Source of the DNA: Lewinellaceae bacterium
GTDB taxonomy: Bacteria; Bacteroidota; Bacteroidia; Chitinophagales; Saprospiraceae
NCBI GenBank assembly: GCA_020636225.1
Contig: JACJYI010000002.1
Coordinates: 62,001 to 126,000, forward strand
Direction: 5' to 3'
Length of the DNA: 64,000 nt
A program made the position numbers and the translations under genes. The notes under the pieces were generated by a model. That model was not told the origin of the DNA, ran no database searches, and was given only the letters and a program-made list of their open reading frames with translations. Each line of letters begins with the position of its first letter. Position 1 is the stretch's first letter. Shown here one piece after another: positions 1 through 10,400 of the stretch.

Positions 1-1
1 G

Positions 2-793
2 ATCGATGTTGGTCAGGATTCCATCCATTGCCTGGATCTGAACGAGTTGAGTGGCACGGTCCTGACGGTGACGGATATCTGTGCGGATCAGGAGATCGCT
101 GTCGACTGGACCATCAATGACACCACACTGTGCATTGAATTTACCGGCCTCGCAGAGGGGGCAGATACAGCATGTATCGTCTTCTGTGATGCAGTTGCTT
201 GCGACACGGTTTATATCGTGGTCAATGTGATTCCTGGCGGTGGACCGACCGATCAGCCTCCTGTGGCGGTCAATGACTCCTCCACCGTGAAGGAGAACCG
301 GATGGTGATCATCAATGTGATGGCCAATGACACGCTCAATGGTCCATTCACTGGAGGTGGTATCATTACCGGACCGACACGCGGTACTGTGACGGGCACC
401 TTGCCGGGCAACTTCACCTATAAGCCTCAGAACGGCTTCTGTGGAGGTGTCGACTCATTCACATACTACATTGCCAATGCCGTGGGTATGGATACGGCCA
501 CCGTCTATGTCACTGTGGTCTGCCGGACCCTGGTGATTTACAGTGGTTTCTCGCCGAACGGCGACAATATCAACGATACCTTCATGATCGATGGTATCGA
601 CGACTATCCGAATAACGAACTGACCGTCTTCAATCGCTGGGGTAACCAGGTATTCTACCGTCGTGGCTATACCACGGATGGTGGATGGGATGGTCGCTGG
701 GAAGGTAATGACCTTCCGGATGGAACCTACTTCTACATCCTTCGGGATGGCGAAGGGGAAACCTACTCCGGCTATGTCCAGATCCATCGTTAA
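2..793 (+). CDS. T9SS surface protein, CHU_C C-terminal domain (5' end outside window)
   Basis: This frame is open from base 2, so the gene starts upstream; the first ATG (47) is internal. About 263 residues are visible. A Cys-rich beta-sandwich stretch is followed by a bacterial Ig/cadherin-like domain beginning PPVAVNDSSTVKEN and containing INVMANDT. The last 85 residues are a gliding-motility-associated C-terminal domain: FSPNGDNIND, then FNRWGNQVF, then WDGRW, then LPDGTYFYIL. That domain is known as the type B signal for type IX secretion, so the protein is expected on the cell surface. A PorP/SprF gene follows after a terminator hairpin, which is the usual pairing. The ligand or target cannot be read from the sequence. 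Confidence 0.9.
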   Translation: MDVGQDSIHCLDLNELSGTVLTVTDICADQEIAVDWTINDTTLCIEFTGLAEGADTACIVFCDAVACDTVYIVVNVIPGGGPTDQPPVAVNDSSTVKENRMVIINVMANDTLNGPFTGGGIITGPTRGTVTGTLPGNFTYKPQNGFCGGVDSFTYYIANAVGMDTATVYVTVVCRTLVIYSGFSPNGDNINDTFMIDGIDDYPNNELTVFNRWGNQVFYRRGYTTDGGWDGRWEGNDLPDGTYFYILRDGEGETYSGYVQIHR

Positions 794-803
794 TTGATTT
801 CCG

Positions 804-841
804 GGGGCGCATTTGATTTCCCTGTCGAATGCGCCCCTTTT
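804..841 (+). terminator. Rho-independent terminator after the CHU_C gene
   Basis: GGGGCGCATT (804-813) pairs perfectly with AATGCGCCCC (828-837) around a 14-nt loop and is followed by TTTT. It sits between the CHU_C stop codon and the PorP/SprF start, so it may only partly separate the two genes. Confidence 0.75.
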
Positions 842-861
842 ACTGAATAAGTCCAAGACAA

Positions 862-1869
862 ATGAATACTCCCCTCTTACGCACCTTTTTCATTGGTCTG
901 TTGCTTGGTCCGGCGCTGTTGATCGCTCAGCAGGATGCCATGTTTACCAAGTATATGTTCAATACCCTTGTGTACAATCCAGCCTATGCAGGTAGCTATG
1001 AATACCTGTCCATCAATGCCCTCCACCGAGGACAATGGTGGGGGATCGATGGTGCTCCGACCACGCAAAGCCTGTCGGTCCACACACCGGTCAGTGAACG
1101 GGTAGGGCTGGGATTGTCCCTGGTGAATGACAAGATCGGTCCGACAGGTTCTACGCAGATCAATGCCGTCTATGCTTACCGCATACCGATTGGTCCCGGC
1201 AAGTTGTCCATCGGTCTGCAAGCCGGGGTATTCCAGTGGCGGGCGGATTGGAGTCAGCTGAGTTTCTTCGATCCGCAGAGTGCTGATCCGGCCTATCGCG
1301 AAATGACTCCCACCAAGTGGTTACCTAATTTTGGAGCGGGAGTGTACTACCAGGCCCCTAAATTCTTCATCGGATTCAGTTCACCGCATTTGGTCAACTA
1401 TGACCTGAGGAAGAAGGAAGCCACCGAGCCGGACGATCTGCCGGCTGCGCAGATCTATCGCCATTACTATGCCTTCACGGGCATGGCTATTCCCTTGAAT
1501 GGGGATGCCCTGGTCTTCCGGCCAACCTTGCTCGTGAAGAATGTCGGACTGTTTGGGGATGCCAGGAATGCCCGTGGTCGAATTGCCGCGCCGACGGAAT
1601 TCGATCTGGATCTTTCCTTGCTGTTCAGCCAGAAAGTATGGCTGGGTGTGTCCTACCGTTCGGCATTGGAAGCCTTTGACGGAAGAAGTTCGGTGGACTC
1701 TGGCGATATCTGGGCCTCACTGAATCTTCGTAACGGTCTGCGGATCGGTGCAGCCTTTGACTACACCCTGTCCGACCTGCAATCCTTTGCCGGAGGGTCG
1801 TACGAACTGATGTTGGGCTACGATTTCAGCTATCAGGTCGATCGGATCATTACACCGCGTTATTTCTAA
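862..1869 (+). CDS. PorP/SprF-family type IX secretion outer-membrane protein
   Basis: A 335-residue predicted outer-membrane beta-barrel. A signal peptide (about residues 1-22, ending LLIAQQ) is followed by the family's opening pattern, here DAMFTKYMFNTLVYNPAYAG and then HRGQWWGIDGAPTT. The rest is alternating beta-strand sequence ending in an aromatic residue (PRYF), typical of a barrel C-terminus. PorP and SprF proteins assist T9SS export or surface attachment of partner proteins. The partner here is presumably the CHU_C protein ending 68 bp upstream. The family is clear; the role of this paralogue is inferred from the neighbour. Confidence 0.92.
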   Translation: MNTPLLRTFFIGLLLGPALLIAQQDAMFTKYMFNTLVYNPAYAGSYEYLSINALHRGQWWGIDGAPTTQSLSVHTPVSERVGLGLSLVNDKIGPTGSTQINAVYAYRIPIGPGKLSIGLQAGVFQWRADWSQLSFFDPQSADPAYREMTPTKWLPNFGAGVYYQAPKFFIGFSSPHLVNYDLRKKEATEPDDLPAAQIYRHYYAFTGMAIPLNGDALVFRPTLLVKNVGLFGDARNARGRIAAPTEFDLDLSLLFSQKVWLGVSYRSALEAFDGRSSVDSGDIWASLNLRNGLRIGAAFDYTLSDLQSFAGGSYELMLGYDFSYQVDRIITPRYF

Positions 1870-1880
1870 ACATCAACAGC

Positions 1881-2966
1881 TTAGAGGATCTTTTGCCTGA
1901 CGAGGGAAGAGTTCAGGACGGCTTCGTGGAGGGGCGAGGAGGCCGGCTGATGATGCAGGAAGGCCAGAACCAGGTTGCCGTTGATCTGTGGATCAGCCAG
2001 CAGCTCGATGATATTCTGTGATGACCTGGCAGAGAGGTTCGCTGGCTCTTTGATCAATGGTGTGATGCCATCCAGTAGAGCCAGTTTAGTGGACAGGGCC
2101 TGTTCTGGGGTCAATTTCTCCCTGAGTGACTGGAGAGCAGTCATCGGTTGTTCCATGGTCAGAAATCGTTCAGGGGTCAGCCAATCGGGTTGATCCAGGG
2201 TGATCCAGGTCATCAGGCGCTCTACCCAATCCGGAGGAAGCATGCTTGTGGCCAGCAGGCGCATTCGATCGTGATCGGAGGAAGGAATGATGGCCATCAA
2301 TGCCAGGAATTGGGCGGCCTGCCTGGGCGAGATGGTTTCAGGCAGCAGATGGGGAAAGTGATGAATGAAGCCCAGCCCACGAATATCCAGTCGTTGTGTC
2401 GAAGCCCAGGTAAACCAGGAATTGCGATCAAACTTCATGCGGATATGCTGCATTCGGCCAGCGATGGCATCGTCTAATGGAGTGACGGAATAGGCCAGTT
2501 CTTCCGGATTGGCGGTGGCGACGATCCACCAGAAGGGGGGAAGGGACCAGCTGGCCAGGCCTCCAGTCTGTAACAGGCTCATCAATCCATTCAGGATCCG
2601 TGCATCTGCTCGATTCAGATCGTCCAGTAACAAGATCCCCGGTCCGGGTTCAGTAGGGACCCACGAAGGTGGCGCCCAATGTGTTTTCCCCTCCTGGCTG
2701 AAGGGCATTCCCAAGAGATCGCCCATCTCTTCGAATTGAGCGGGGTGCACTACGGTTAAGGGGATACTGCGCTCCCTGGCAAATGATTGGACCAATTCGG
2801 TCTTTCCAATTCCCGGAGAGCCCCAGATACAGACGGGCAGTTGCCTGGAGATCGCATTTGTTCCCTGCATATGGAAGGCCATGCTGAGATCCAGCAGATG
2901 AAGAATTTCCTCCGGAATAAGGCCAGGTCCGGAGAAAGACCGTTGGGATGGGACGAGATTGGTCAC
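1881..2966 (-). CDS. MoxR-like AAA+ ATPase
   Basis: A 361-residue AAA+ ATPase. Walker A is GSPGIGKT at residues 49-56, Walker B is ILLLDDLNRA at 111-120, and sensor 1 is VATANPEE at about 149-156. The hydrophobic strand before Walker B and the sensor Asn resemble MoxR/RavA and other chaperone-type ATPases. Such proteins normally act with a von Willebrand A protein, but none is adjacent: the left neighbour is a convergent PorP/SprF gene (12-bp gap) and the right neighbour is tRNA-Lys. It appears to be transcribed alone. The substrate is unknown. The C-terminal third (about residues 230-361) is helical with no motif I recognise. Confidence 0.8.
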   Translation of the reverse strand: MTNLVPSQRSFSGPGLIPEEILHLLDLSMAFHMQGTNAISRQLPVCIWGSPGIGKTELVQSFARERSIPLTVVHPAQFEEMGDLLGMPFSQEGKTHWAPPSWVPTEPGPGILLLDDLNRADARILNGLMSLLQTGGLASWSLPPFWWIVATANPEELAYSVTPLDDAIAGRMQHIRMKFDRNSWFTWASTQRLDIRGLGFIHHFPHLLPETISPRQAAQFLALMAIIPSSDHDRMRLLATSMLPPDWVERLMTWITLDQPDWLTPERFLTMEQPMTALQSLREKLTPEQALSTKLALLDGITPLIKEPANLSARSSQNIIELLADPQINGNLVLAFLHHQPASSPLHEAVLNSSLVRQKIL

Positions 2967-3012
2967 GGATTACTGTTGATTCGAGAGACCAAAGTAACCA
3001 ATCTCAATTTGA

Positions 3013-3044
3013 TTTGGTGAATGCAGATGAGGGACGTATCTTTG
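3013..3044 (+). promoter_or_regulatory. Bacteroidota-type promoter for tRNA-Lys
   Basis: TTTG (3013-3016), a 20-bp spacer, then TATCTTTG (3037-3044), matching the Bacteroidota -33/-7 pattern TTTG-N20-TAnnTTTG. The tRNA begins 20 bp after the -7 element, as expected for its promoter. Confidence 0.7.
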
Positions 3045-3063
3045 CAAAGCTTTTTGAAAAAAT

Positions 3064-3137
3064 GATCTCGTAGCTCAGCTGGTTAGAGCATTTGACTTTT
3101 AATCAAAGGGTCATGGGTTCGAGTCCCATCGAGATCA
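3064..3137 (+). tRNA. tRNA-Lys (UUU anticodon)
   Basis: A complete cloverleaf. The acceptor arm GATCTCG/CGAGATC pairs perfectly, the D-loop contains AGCTCAGCTGGTTAGAGC, and the anticodon stem TTTGA/TCAAA encloses loop CTTTTAA, giving anticodon TTT. The T arm reads ATGGG-TTCGAGT-CCCAT. The discriminator is A and the CCA end is not encoded. A terminator follows 13 bp downstream. Confidence 0.97.
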
Positions 3138-3149
3138 CATCTGAATTCA

Positions 3150-3187
3150 AGAGCCCCATACTACCAAGTTTGGGGCTCTTTTTTTCG
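3150..3187 (+). terminator. Rho-independent terminator after tRNA-Lys
   Basis: AGAGCCCCA (3150-3158) and TGGGGCTCT (3171-3179) form a perfect 9-bp stem with a 12-nt loop, followed by a run of T. It ends the tRNA-Lys transcript. Confidence 0.85.
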
Positions 3188-3266
3188 GAAAATCTTTCTG
3201 AAAAGTCTTCGCCTGCAAAGGCCTTTTGATTATCTTGGAGCGGGACAACGAACAACTAGAGAACCA

Positions 3267-3359
3267 ATGCTGATCTTATCAGTTATCGCCATCGTAACCT
3301 TCCTGGGGGTTGTATTTTTCCTTCTGGAGTCTTACAGTGTCAACCGGCAGCGCCGCTAG
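3267..3359 (+). CDS. Possible 30-residue single-pass membrane peptide
   Basis: A short frame starting MLILSVIAIVTFLGVVFFLL and continuing with a polar, positively charged tail ending NRQRR. It would make one transmembrane helix with a basic C-terminus. Its TAG stop (3357-3359) overlaps the TAG stop of the convergent PorP/SprF gene (3356-3358) in the palindrome CTAG. No promoter is obvious and no family is recognised. It could be chance, so confidence is low, but composition and placement make it worth a conservation check. Confidence 0.3.
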   Translation: MLILSVIAIVTFLGVVFFLLESYSVNRQRR

Positions 3360-4402
3360 AATTCCGGGCAATTCACACGATACCTTGATTGATAGGGATG
3401 GATGTAGATGAGGGATACTTCTACACCTCCTCGTGACAGGGAAGCCTTCCTCAGAGAGGAGTGGTTGACATCATAGCTGACCCCGAGGTTCCATCGCTCC
3501 ACTTCCAGAATAAAACTGTAGATCAATGCATCCAGGTTAACGCCTGAATCCAGTTTATTGGCCAGTCGGGCCCACATACCTGCGCGTACAGCGACCTCAT
3601 ACCAGTCGTGATTGGTATACCGAAGGTTGGCTCCGAAAACGGTTTCCTGGGAGGGTCCCTGTAACGCCAGGAAGGCTCCGGGCAACATGCTGAAGTTGTC
3701 ATTGAATGGGACCTGGCCGCCGGCATGGATCACAAACTTGGAATACAGGGTCTCGTCACTGCCCTCCACAAAGGATATGTTCGGACGGTTGGCATGGGCG
3801 ATCATTCCACCGGCATAGACGCTGGCATCTTCATCAAACAGGGCATAGTAGAGCAATCCGGCACTGATATCCAGAAACAGATTGCTGCTTTGTCCGATTA
3901 GTTCATTCGACGGAAGGGTAGGGTCAACGGCTTCTGTGCCACTGTTGTATTGATTGCTGAACCAGAAGTTTCCGTAATCCAGGGAGTACTGGCCAAAGCC
4001 TCCTTGCAGGCCAAAGGAGAGGTATTGATCATTGGTCCGGTATTTTCCGCCAGCCAGTTGTTTCATGAAGCCAAGGTTCAGTCCTCCTCTTGCCTGCCTC
4101 AGCTGTCCGGCGCCAGCCTGGTCCTGGAGGGCGGCAAACCCGAAGGTGAAGTAATCATCCTGGAACACCTTGTACCGCATGTCAGCGCCAGCGGCTATAG
4201 TGCGGAATGCATCACCACCCAGGATACTTGACCACTGGTTCCGATAGTTGGCGGCGACCCGGAACTGGCCATTGAAAACACCTGTCAATGCAGGGTTTAC
4301 CTGTAATGCAGCATTGTAGAACTGACTGAAATGGGGGTCCTGTGCATGACCCGCCATGGCGGTCAACAAGGCAAAAAGGGTGATCAGTAATGAATGCCGC
4401 AT
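3356..4402 (-). CDS. PorP/SprF-family type IX secretion outer-membrane protein
   Basis: 348 residues with a signal peptide (about 1-20, ending AMAGHA) and the family signature QDPHFSQFYNAALQVNPALTG followed by YRNQWSSI. The rest alternates beta strands and turns. It is the last gene of a three-gene - strand unit (small secreted protein, giant adhesin, this protein), starting only 12 bp after the adhesin stop. The tight coupling suggests it serves that adhesin. It is a diverged paralogue of the PorP/SprF protein at 862-1869, not a recent copy, judging by the different internal sequence. Confidence 0.93.
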   Translation of the reverse strand: MRHSLLITLFALLTAMAGHAQDPHFSQFYNAALQVNPALTGVFNGQFRVAANYRNQWSSILGGDAFRTIAAGADMRYKVFQDDYFTFGFAALQDQAGAGQLRQARGGLNLGFMKQLAGGKYRTNDQYLSFGLQGGFGQYSLDYGNFWFSNQYNSGTEAVDPTLPSNELIGQSSNLFLDISAGLLYYALFDEDASVYAGGMIAHANRPNISFVEGSDETLYSKFVIHAGGQVPFNDNFSMLPGAFLALQGPSQETVFGANLRYTNHDWYEVAVRAGMWARLANKLDSGVNLDALIYSFILEVERWNLGVSYDVNHSSLRKASLSRGGVEVSLIYIHPYQSRYRVNCPEF

Positions 4403-4414
4403 AGAGACTGGTTT

Positions 4415-7400
4415 TTAGCGAAGTAGAGTGGTCTGACCGGAATAAAGCTGCCTGAAGCCATCAATGAATTCGACCTCCAGCGTCCAAATATAAACACCAC
4501 TATTCATTTGCTGGCCTTTAAAGGTGCCGTCCCATCCGATTACCGGGTCGTTTATGGGAAAATCCTGCTGTTCGTACAGCTGTTCTCCCCATCGATCAAA
4601 GATCTTGAAGACAATAATATGTGCCCCGTCCTTTCCATGGACCAGCAAACGATCATTCTGACCGTCCTGGTTGGGCGTAAAGGCAGTAGGGACAAGCACG
4701 GTGCGTATGGCCTTCACAAAAACAGTGAGCTGGTCAATCGCTTCACACCCCCGCTCATCTTCTCCGATCAGGGTATAGGTGATGGTGTAGGTCGGAGTAG
4801 CGATCGGACTGGTACAATCCGTGCAATCCAGCGTGCCATCATAGGGGGCCTGCCAGAAGACGAAAGGTGGGTTGGGCGCATTGTGAGTAAAGGTCAGGGG
4901 GACGCTTTCACCCAGTTCAATGGTCAAATCATCTCCCAGGTCCAGGGTGAATGCCGTTGGAGGAGTGAGGTCGACCGATTCCTGAACGGTACATCCGCTG
5001 GCATCCATCATGGTGACCTGGTAGGTACCTGCTGACAAGGGGCCAAACAGACCATTGGTCTGCAGGCCAGCCCCGTTCAATTGATAGGTGTAGGGGCTTG
5101 ATCCTCCTGAACCAGTCGCCTGGATCGTGCCATCATTGGTATTGGTGCAGTTTGGACCCTGGGCATCAAGGGTCAGGATCAGGGGGGCAGGGGACGTCAC
5201 TGTATATGTGGCTGACAAGAGGCAACCTTGTTGATCTGTGATCGTGATACCATACAGGCCAGGGGACAGGTTGTTGATCGCCGATTGGACATCTCCTGTG
5301 CTCCATACATACTGATACCCGGGTGTCCCACCGTTTGCCTGGATGGACAGGCTGCCATCATTTTCTCCGGCACAGGTCGTAGGTGAGTTGACCAGATCGA
5401 TGATGGTCAATGGATCAGGCTGGGTAATCGCATATGCATAAGTCATGGCACAGCCCTGGTCATCAGAGATCGTTACCTGATAGGTGCCCGCAGCGAGATC
5501 ACTGGCCAGAGGTCCGTTTGTGGTTGGGACAGCCGGATCCCAGGTGATTTGATATGCGCCTGATCCTCCGGTGATCGGATCCAGGAAGATCGATCCATTG
5601 GCTTCACCATAACAACGGGCAGGGGTCAGAATGGATTGAGCCATGATGGCGTCCGGTTGCTGGAGGCTGTAACTCCCCACGCCTGTACAGCCCGTCGGAT
5701 CGGTGACCGTAACCGTGTAAACCACATCTCCGGGCAGGCCGGTGGCCAGATCGCCGGTTTGTGGTGGCTGAGAATTCCACAGATACGTGTAATTGGCAGG
5801 ATTGCCCATCCCTGAACCTCCACTGACCTGTGTTACCCCTATGGTACCGTCCGATAAGCCGAAGCAACTGGGCTCTGTACCTGCCAGAGATACGGTTACC
5901 GGGGGCAATTCACTGGCAGTGACGGTTGTGTCGGCCTGGCAGCCTGCGTCATCGGTCACCGTGACAGCATAATTTCCCGGACCGATATTGCCCAGGATGC
6001 TCCCCTGGTCAGTAGTGTTCCAGAGGAACTGATAGCCTGACCCACTTCCTCCCGAGGCAGTGGCCGTCAATTCATTGCCAAATAATCCGGCGCAGCCAGT
6101 CGACGTTTGAGCGATGGTCACGGAGAGTTCTATGACGGGCTCATTGACGGTGCCGACGGCGACAGCGGAGCAGAGATGGGCATCCGTTACCGTCACCGTA
6201 TAGGTTCCTGCCATCAGGTTGGCAGCCTCCTCAGTGATCTGTGCTCCTGGATCATTCCACAGATAAGTATAGGGTGGGGTTCCTCCGGACACCTGGGCCG
6301 TGAGTCGACCATCGGCGGATCCTTTGCAGGACGATGACTGTGGAATGAGGTTGATCTGCAATGGTGCCGGGTCCACCAGGTTGATCTGTGCCGTGTTCTG
6401 ACAACCGAGCGAACCAGTGACGGTCAACGAGTAAAGACCAGCGGACAGACCGGTAGCCGGGTTATTGCTTTGACTGCCCGGGCCAGACCATTGATAGGAA
6501 TAGATACCGGATCCTCCGGATACGAATGCGGTGATCGCTCCATCCGATCCCTGATGGCAGGAGATCGGCTGGATCACCAGACTGTCGATCATCAACGGAG
6601 CAACCGCATTGATTTGAACCGAATCAATGGTGGTACATCCATTGTTATCCGTCACCGTGACCGTGTAGGTGCCGGGGTTGAGACCGGTCAGAGGGTTGAT
6701 GATAGAGCTGGAAGGGTCATTCCACAAGAACGTATAGGGTGGATTCCCGCCTTGCACCAATATGGATGCCGATCCGTCCTGACTGTTATTGCAAGTGGAT
6801 GAAATCGAACTGATCTGTGTCTGAAGGCCACCTGGCGAACCCACCATCGTGCTGGCTGTTTGAGCACAGCCGTTCTGGTCGGTAACGGTTACCAGAATGA
6901 TGCCGGGACTGAGACCTGTTGCCGTTGCACCGGTTTGACCGCCCGGATCGCTCCACAGGAAAGAAAATGGTGGTACGCCTCCGGAGAGTACACTGACTGT
7001 TGCCGTGCCGTCCATGTTGCCCTGGCAGCCCACTGGTGTACTGCTGATACCCAGGAGCATGCTATCCGTATTGGGTACAGTCACCTGAAGAGTGTCCATG
7101 CAACCATTCCCATCCGATGCGATGACCTGGTAGTTGCCAGGAACCAGCATGCTCGCCGTATCTGTCTGCTGCATCAGGGGGTCCGACCAGATGAAGCTGA
7201 CAGGCATCTTGGATTGAATGATATCGATCCATGCCTGCCCATCATCACCATTATGGCAACCGGGGGCAGCAGCACCAACGGAATAGCTGTTTGGTGGGCC
7301 TTCATGGACCTCGACACTTCCTGTGGTGGTACACGCATTGTCATCCGTCACCGTTACTGAATACGTACCCATGGCCAGCCCGATGGCTTGCGGGGTGGTT

Positions 7401-10400
7401 TGCAGGTTACTCCACAAGTAGTTGTACGGGAGGGTTCCCCCTGACGGGAGGACAGTCGCTGTTCCATCCATCTTTCCGGGGCAGGAAACGGAATCGGTAG
7501 TAAATGACAACAGGATCGGGTCGGGTTGTGGTATGGTCACCACAGAATCACGGATGCAACCATTGTCATCCGTGATCCGCAGGGTGTAGTTCCCCGCTTT
7601 GACGTTGTTCAATACCGGATTGAAAACTGCTGGCACCGTAAACCAGACATATTGGTAGGGAGATGTGCCGCCCATGGCCATGGCGGATGCGCCACCGTTC
7701 TTCTGGTTATAGCACTTGACCGAATCGATGGCAATATCAATAGCGATGGGATCGGGTTCGCTCAAGGTGAAATAGACGGTATCCATGCACCCCATGGCAT
7801 CCGACACGATAACAAAATGGTCACCTGCTGAGACCGAATTGAAATAGCCGATTCCCTGAGAGAGCTGGTTGTCCAGGTTGTAGGTGAAGGGTGAGGTGCC
7901 ATCGTAGGCAGAAATGAATGCCTCACCGTCCGTGCCGCCATGGCACGACGGAGGTACGGTATTCTCCACTACGGCATACATCTGGCAATCGAGGAACCGG
8001 CATCCGAGGACCGCGATTTCGGAGGGGCATGCCGGGTCGGCATCGATCACTTTGACCTGGATGGTGATCGAGTCACCATTGTTCAGGTTGTTGATCAGAT
8101 GACTGAGATTCGTGGTCGGGGTAGTCCATCCGGTCTGATTGACATTGACCTGGTATCCGGTTGCCCCGGGTATCGCCAGCCAATTCACGGTCAGAATGTG
8201 ATTCTCCATTTCCCCGCAATCGAGGCTGGGTGCATCAAAGATGGGATGGACGGTGACGGTCGTAGAAGCCTGGGTGGTGCAACCATAGGCATCGGTGGAC
8301 AGGACCGTATACGTCCTGGTCGAATCGGAGGTGATGGCCGGGTTGGGGCAATCCTGACAACTGACAGCGGCTGATGGGCTCCAGCTGTATGTCTGTTGGT
8401 TGGAGGCATTCAGTTCCATGGACCAATTCTCCAGCAAGCCCATTCGATTGATACCGAAATTATCTGATACAAGCAGTTTCCATTCCCCATTCAGGGGAGA
8501 GCCACTCAGGTCTGACCAATTTCCCTCCGGCATGTAGGTGCCTGCAAATGGTGCCGAGCCACTCTGGATCGGAGTAATTGCAGAAGGACTGAAGCATGTT
8601 GTGGTATAATCGATTCCCAATCCGCCATTGCCTGTTGTCAATTCCAGTTGTTGGCCATCCGGAGCCTCCAGATACACATTGATGTTATTGACTGGATTGG
8701 TTCGTAAGGAAAAGCAGACGGATTTGATCTCCTGGGCACTGGCAGAGAGGTTCAGCGGATAGACATGATCCACCAGGATTGGCGTGGCCAGGGGATTTGG
8801 CGGAGGATTGGTAGAATATCCCATCGGTTTCATCGGGTGCGCGGCAAAGGGGATGGTCATGCCGGTAAATCCGGTGGTCAGTGTCGCAAGTGAAATTGGG
8901 TCACCCGCACAGACAGCTGTATCAGGCGTCACCTGGATGGCGGATTGACACTGGAAGCAGCTTGGGTCAGTCGGTCCCAGCACCTGGATGGTCACGAAGG
9001 TGTCCCCTGCGCATTGAAAGGCATCTTCATAGGTCAGGTTGAAGAGGATCTCACCGGCGTTGGACGCCGTCGCCTGGATCTCCTTGCCCTTGAAGAGGTA
9101 GATATTGGGTTGATCTACCCAGCTCAGATCATCAATGGCCGGTGTAAAGGTTTCCAGATTAGGCAACAGGACTTCGTCAAAACTGATGTTCCAGGAAAAA
9201 ATGAATCCATTGTCGATCTCCCAGAGGTCCTGGATCGTGAGTGTCCATTCGCCATTCAGCGGGCAACCGATCAGCATGCTGAGATCCTCAAAGGAATTAT
9301 AGTCGCCGGGAGGCAGGGTGCCAGGGTCATTGGCGTTGGCATATTCCAGCCAGGTGCCGTTGGTCGCATCGGCTGTCCAGCAATAGGTATAACCCTGGCC
9401 CGGGATAGGTTCCGGAAGCAGCTCGTCCCCCTCGAATGGATCACCCAGGAATACCTCGTCACCGGATTCTTCCTGATTGACAAGGGTTACTGTTTGACCG
9501 GACGGGCAGGTGAGCGAGATGTTCAGGTCACGCATCCAGGAATGCTCGATGGTCGTGCAGATGGACAGGATATCATTTGGATTGGTCAGGATCTTGTCAC
9601 TTGGGAATTCGGTGAAATAGACACTGGTACTATAGGATGCCCCGTTCCCATCGGGCAAGGCAAGTGAGTCAGAACGGATCTTCATGAGCTCGAACTTGCT
9701 CAGTTGGGGAATCACCCGAACGTCGGCATTGCCGATGGCTCCTATCTGGGCACTGAGAGTCAGGGAGTCCTGATAGCAGACCGGGCCGGGCAGGTCACCA
9801 ATGCTGATCTGAGGGGGTGGGGCGACCCTGACCCTTCTGGACACGATATTGGTGTTGCGGCAACCCAACTGGTCGCGGATATGCAGATTGACAACATACC
9901 CACCAGGTTTGGTGTAGGTATGGCTGGCATTGATGCCATGGGAGAGTGTTCCGTCCCCAAAGTCCCATTCGAAGGTACACAGGGTGTCGGACTGACTATA
10001 GAGCAGATTGTTTTGAAGGAAATCAACGCCGCCACTGAAGCTAACGGTGGTGGCAGGGCAGATGTCAACCCATCCTGTATCCACAGGGACCGTAGCGGGA
10101 GTTGTACTGTTGATCTTCGCTTGAAAGGCTTGACATGCCGCAACACACTCGATCTCGGCGATCCATCCTTTCCCCTGACCTGACGAGGTACTCGTAAATG
10201 CAATGGTCAGGCAGCCACTGAAATTGGTCGGACTGGCCTGCAGGATGAATGGCGCACCCGCTTGGTAATCACTGGCGCATCCCAGGGAGGTGCCCAGGAT
10301 GTTGGGTCCGTCAAAGAAGCATAATTCATCTCCTGGTTTCAGATCCACTCCTGAAAAGCGCAATCGGGTATGGGTGCCGGTACTCCCGTCCGGACAGATG

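Noticed and set aside
4960..7990. Repeats in the giant adhesin as mobile or recently duplicated DNA
   Set aside because: Copies are diverged at DNA level and match a known protein repeat (SprB-type), so they are domain repeats.
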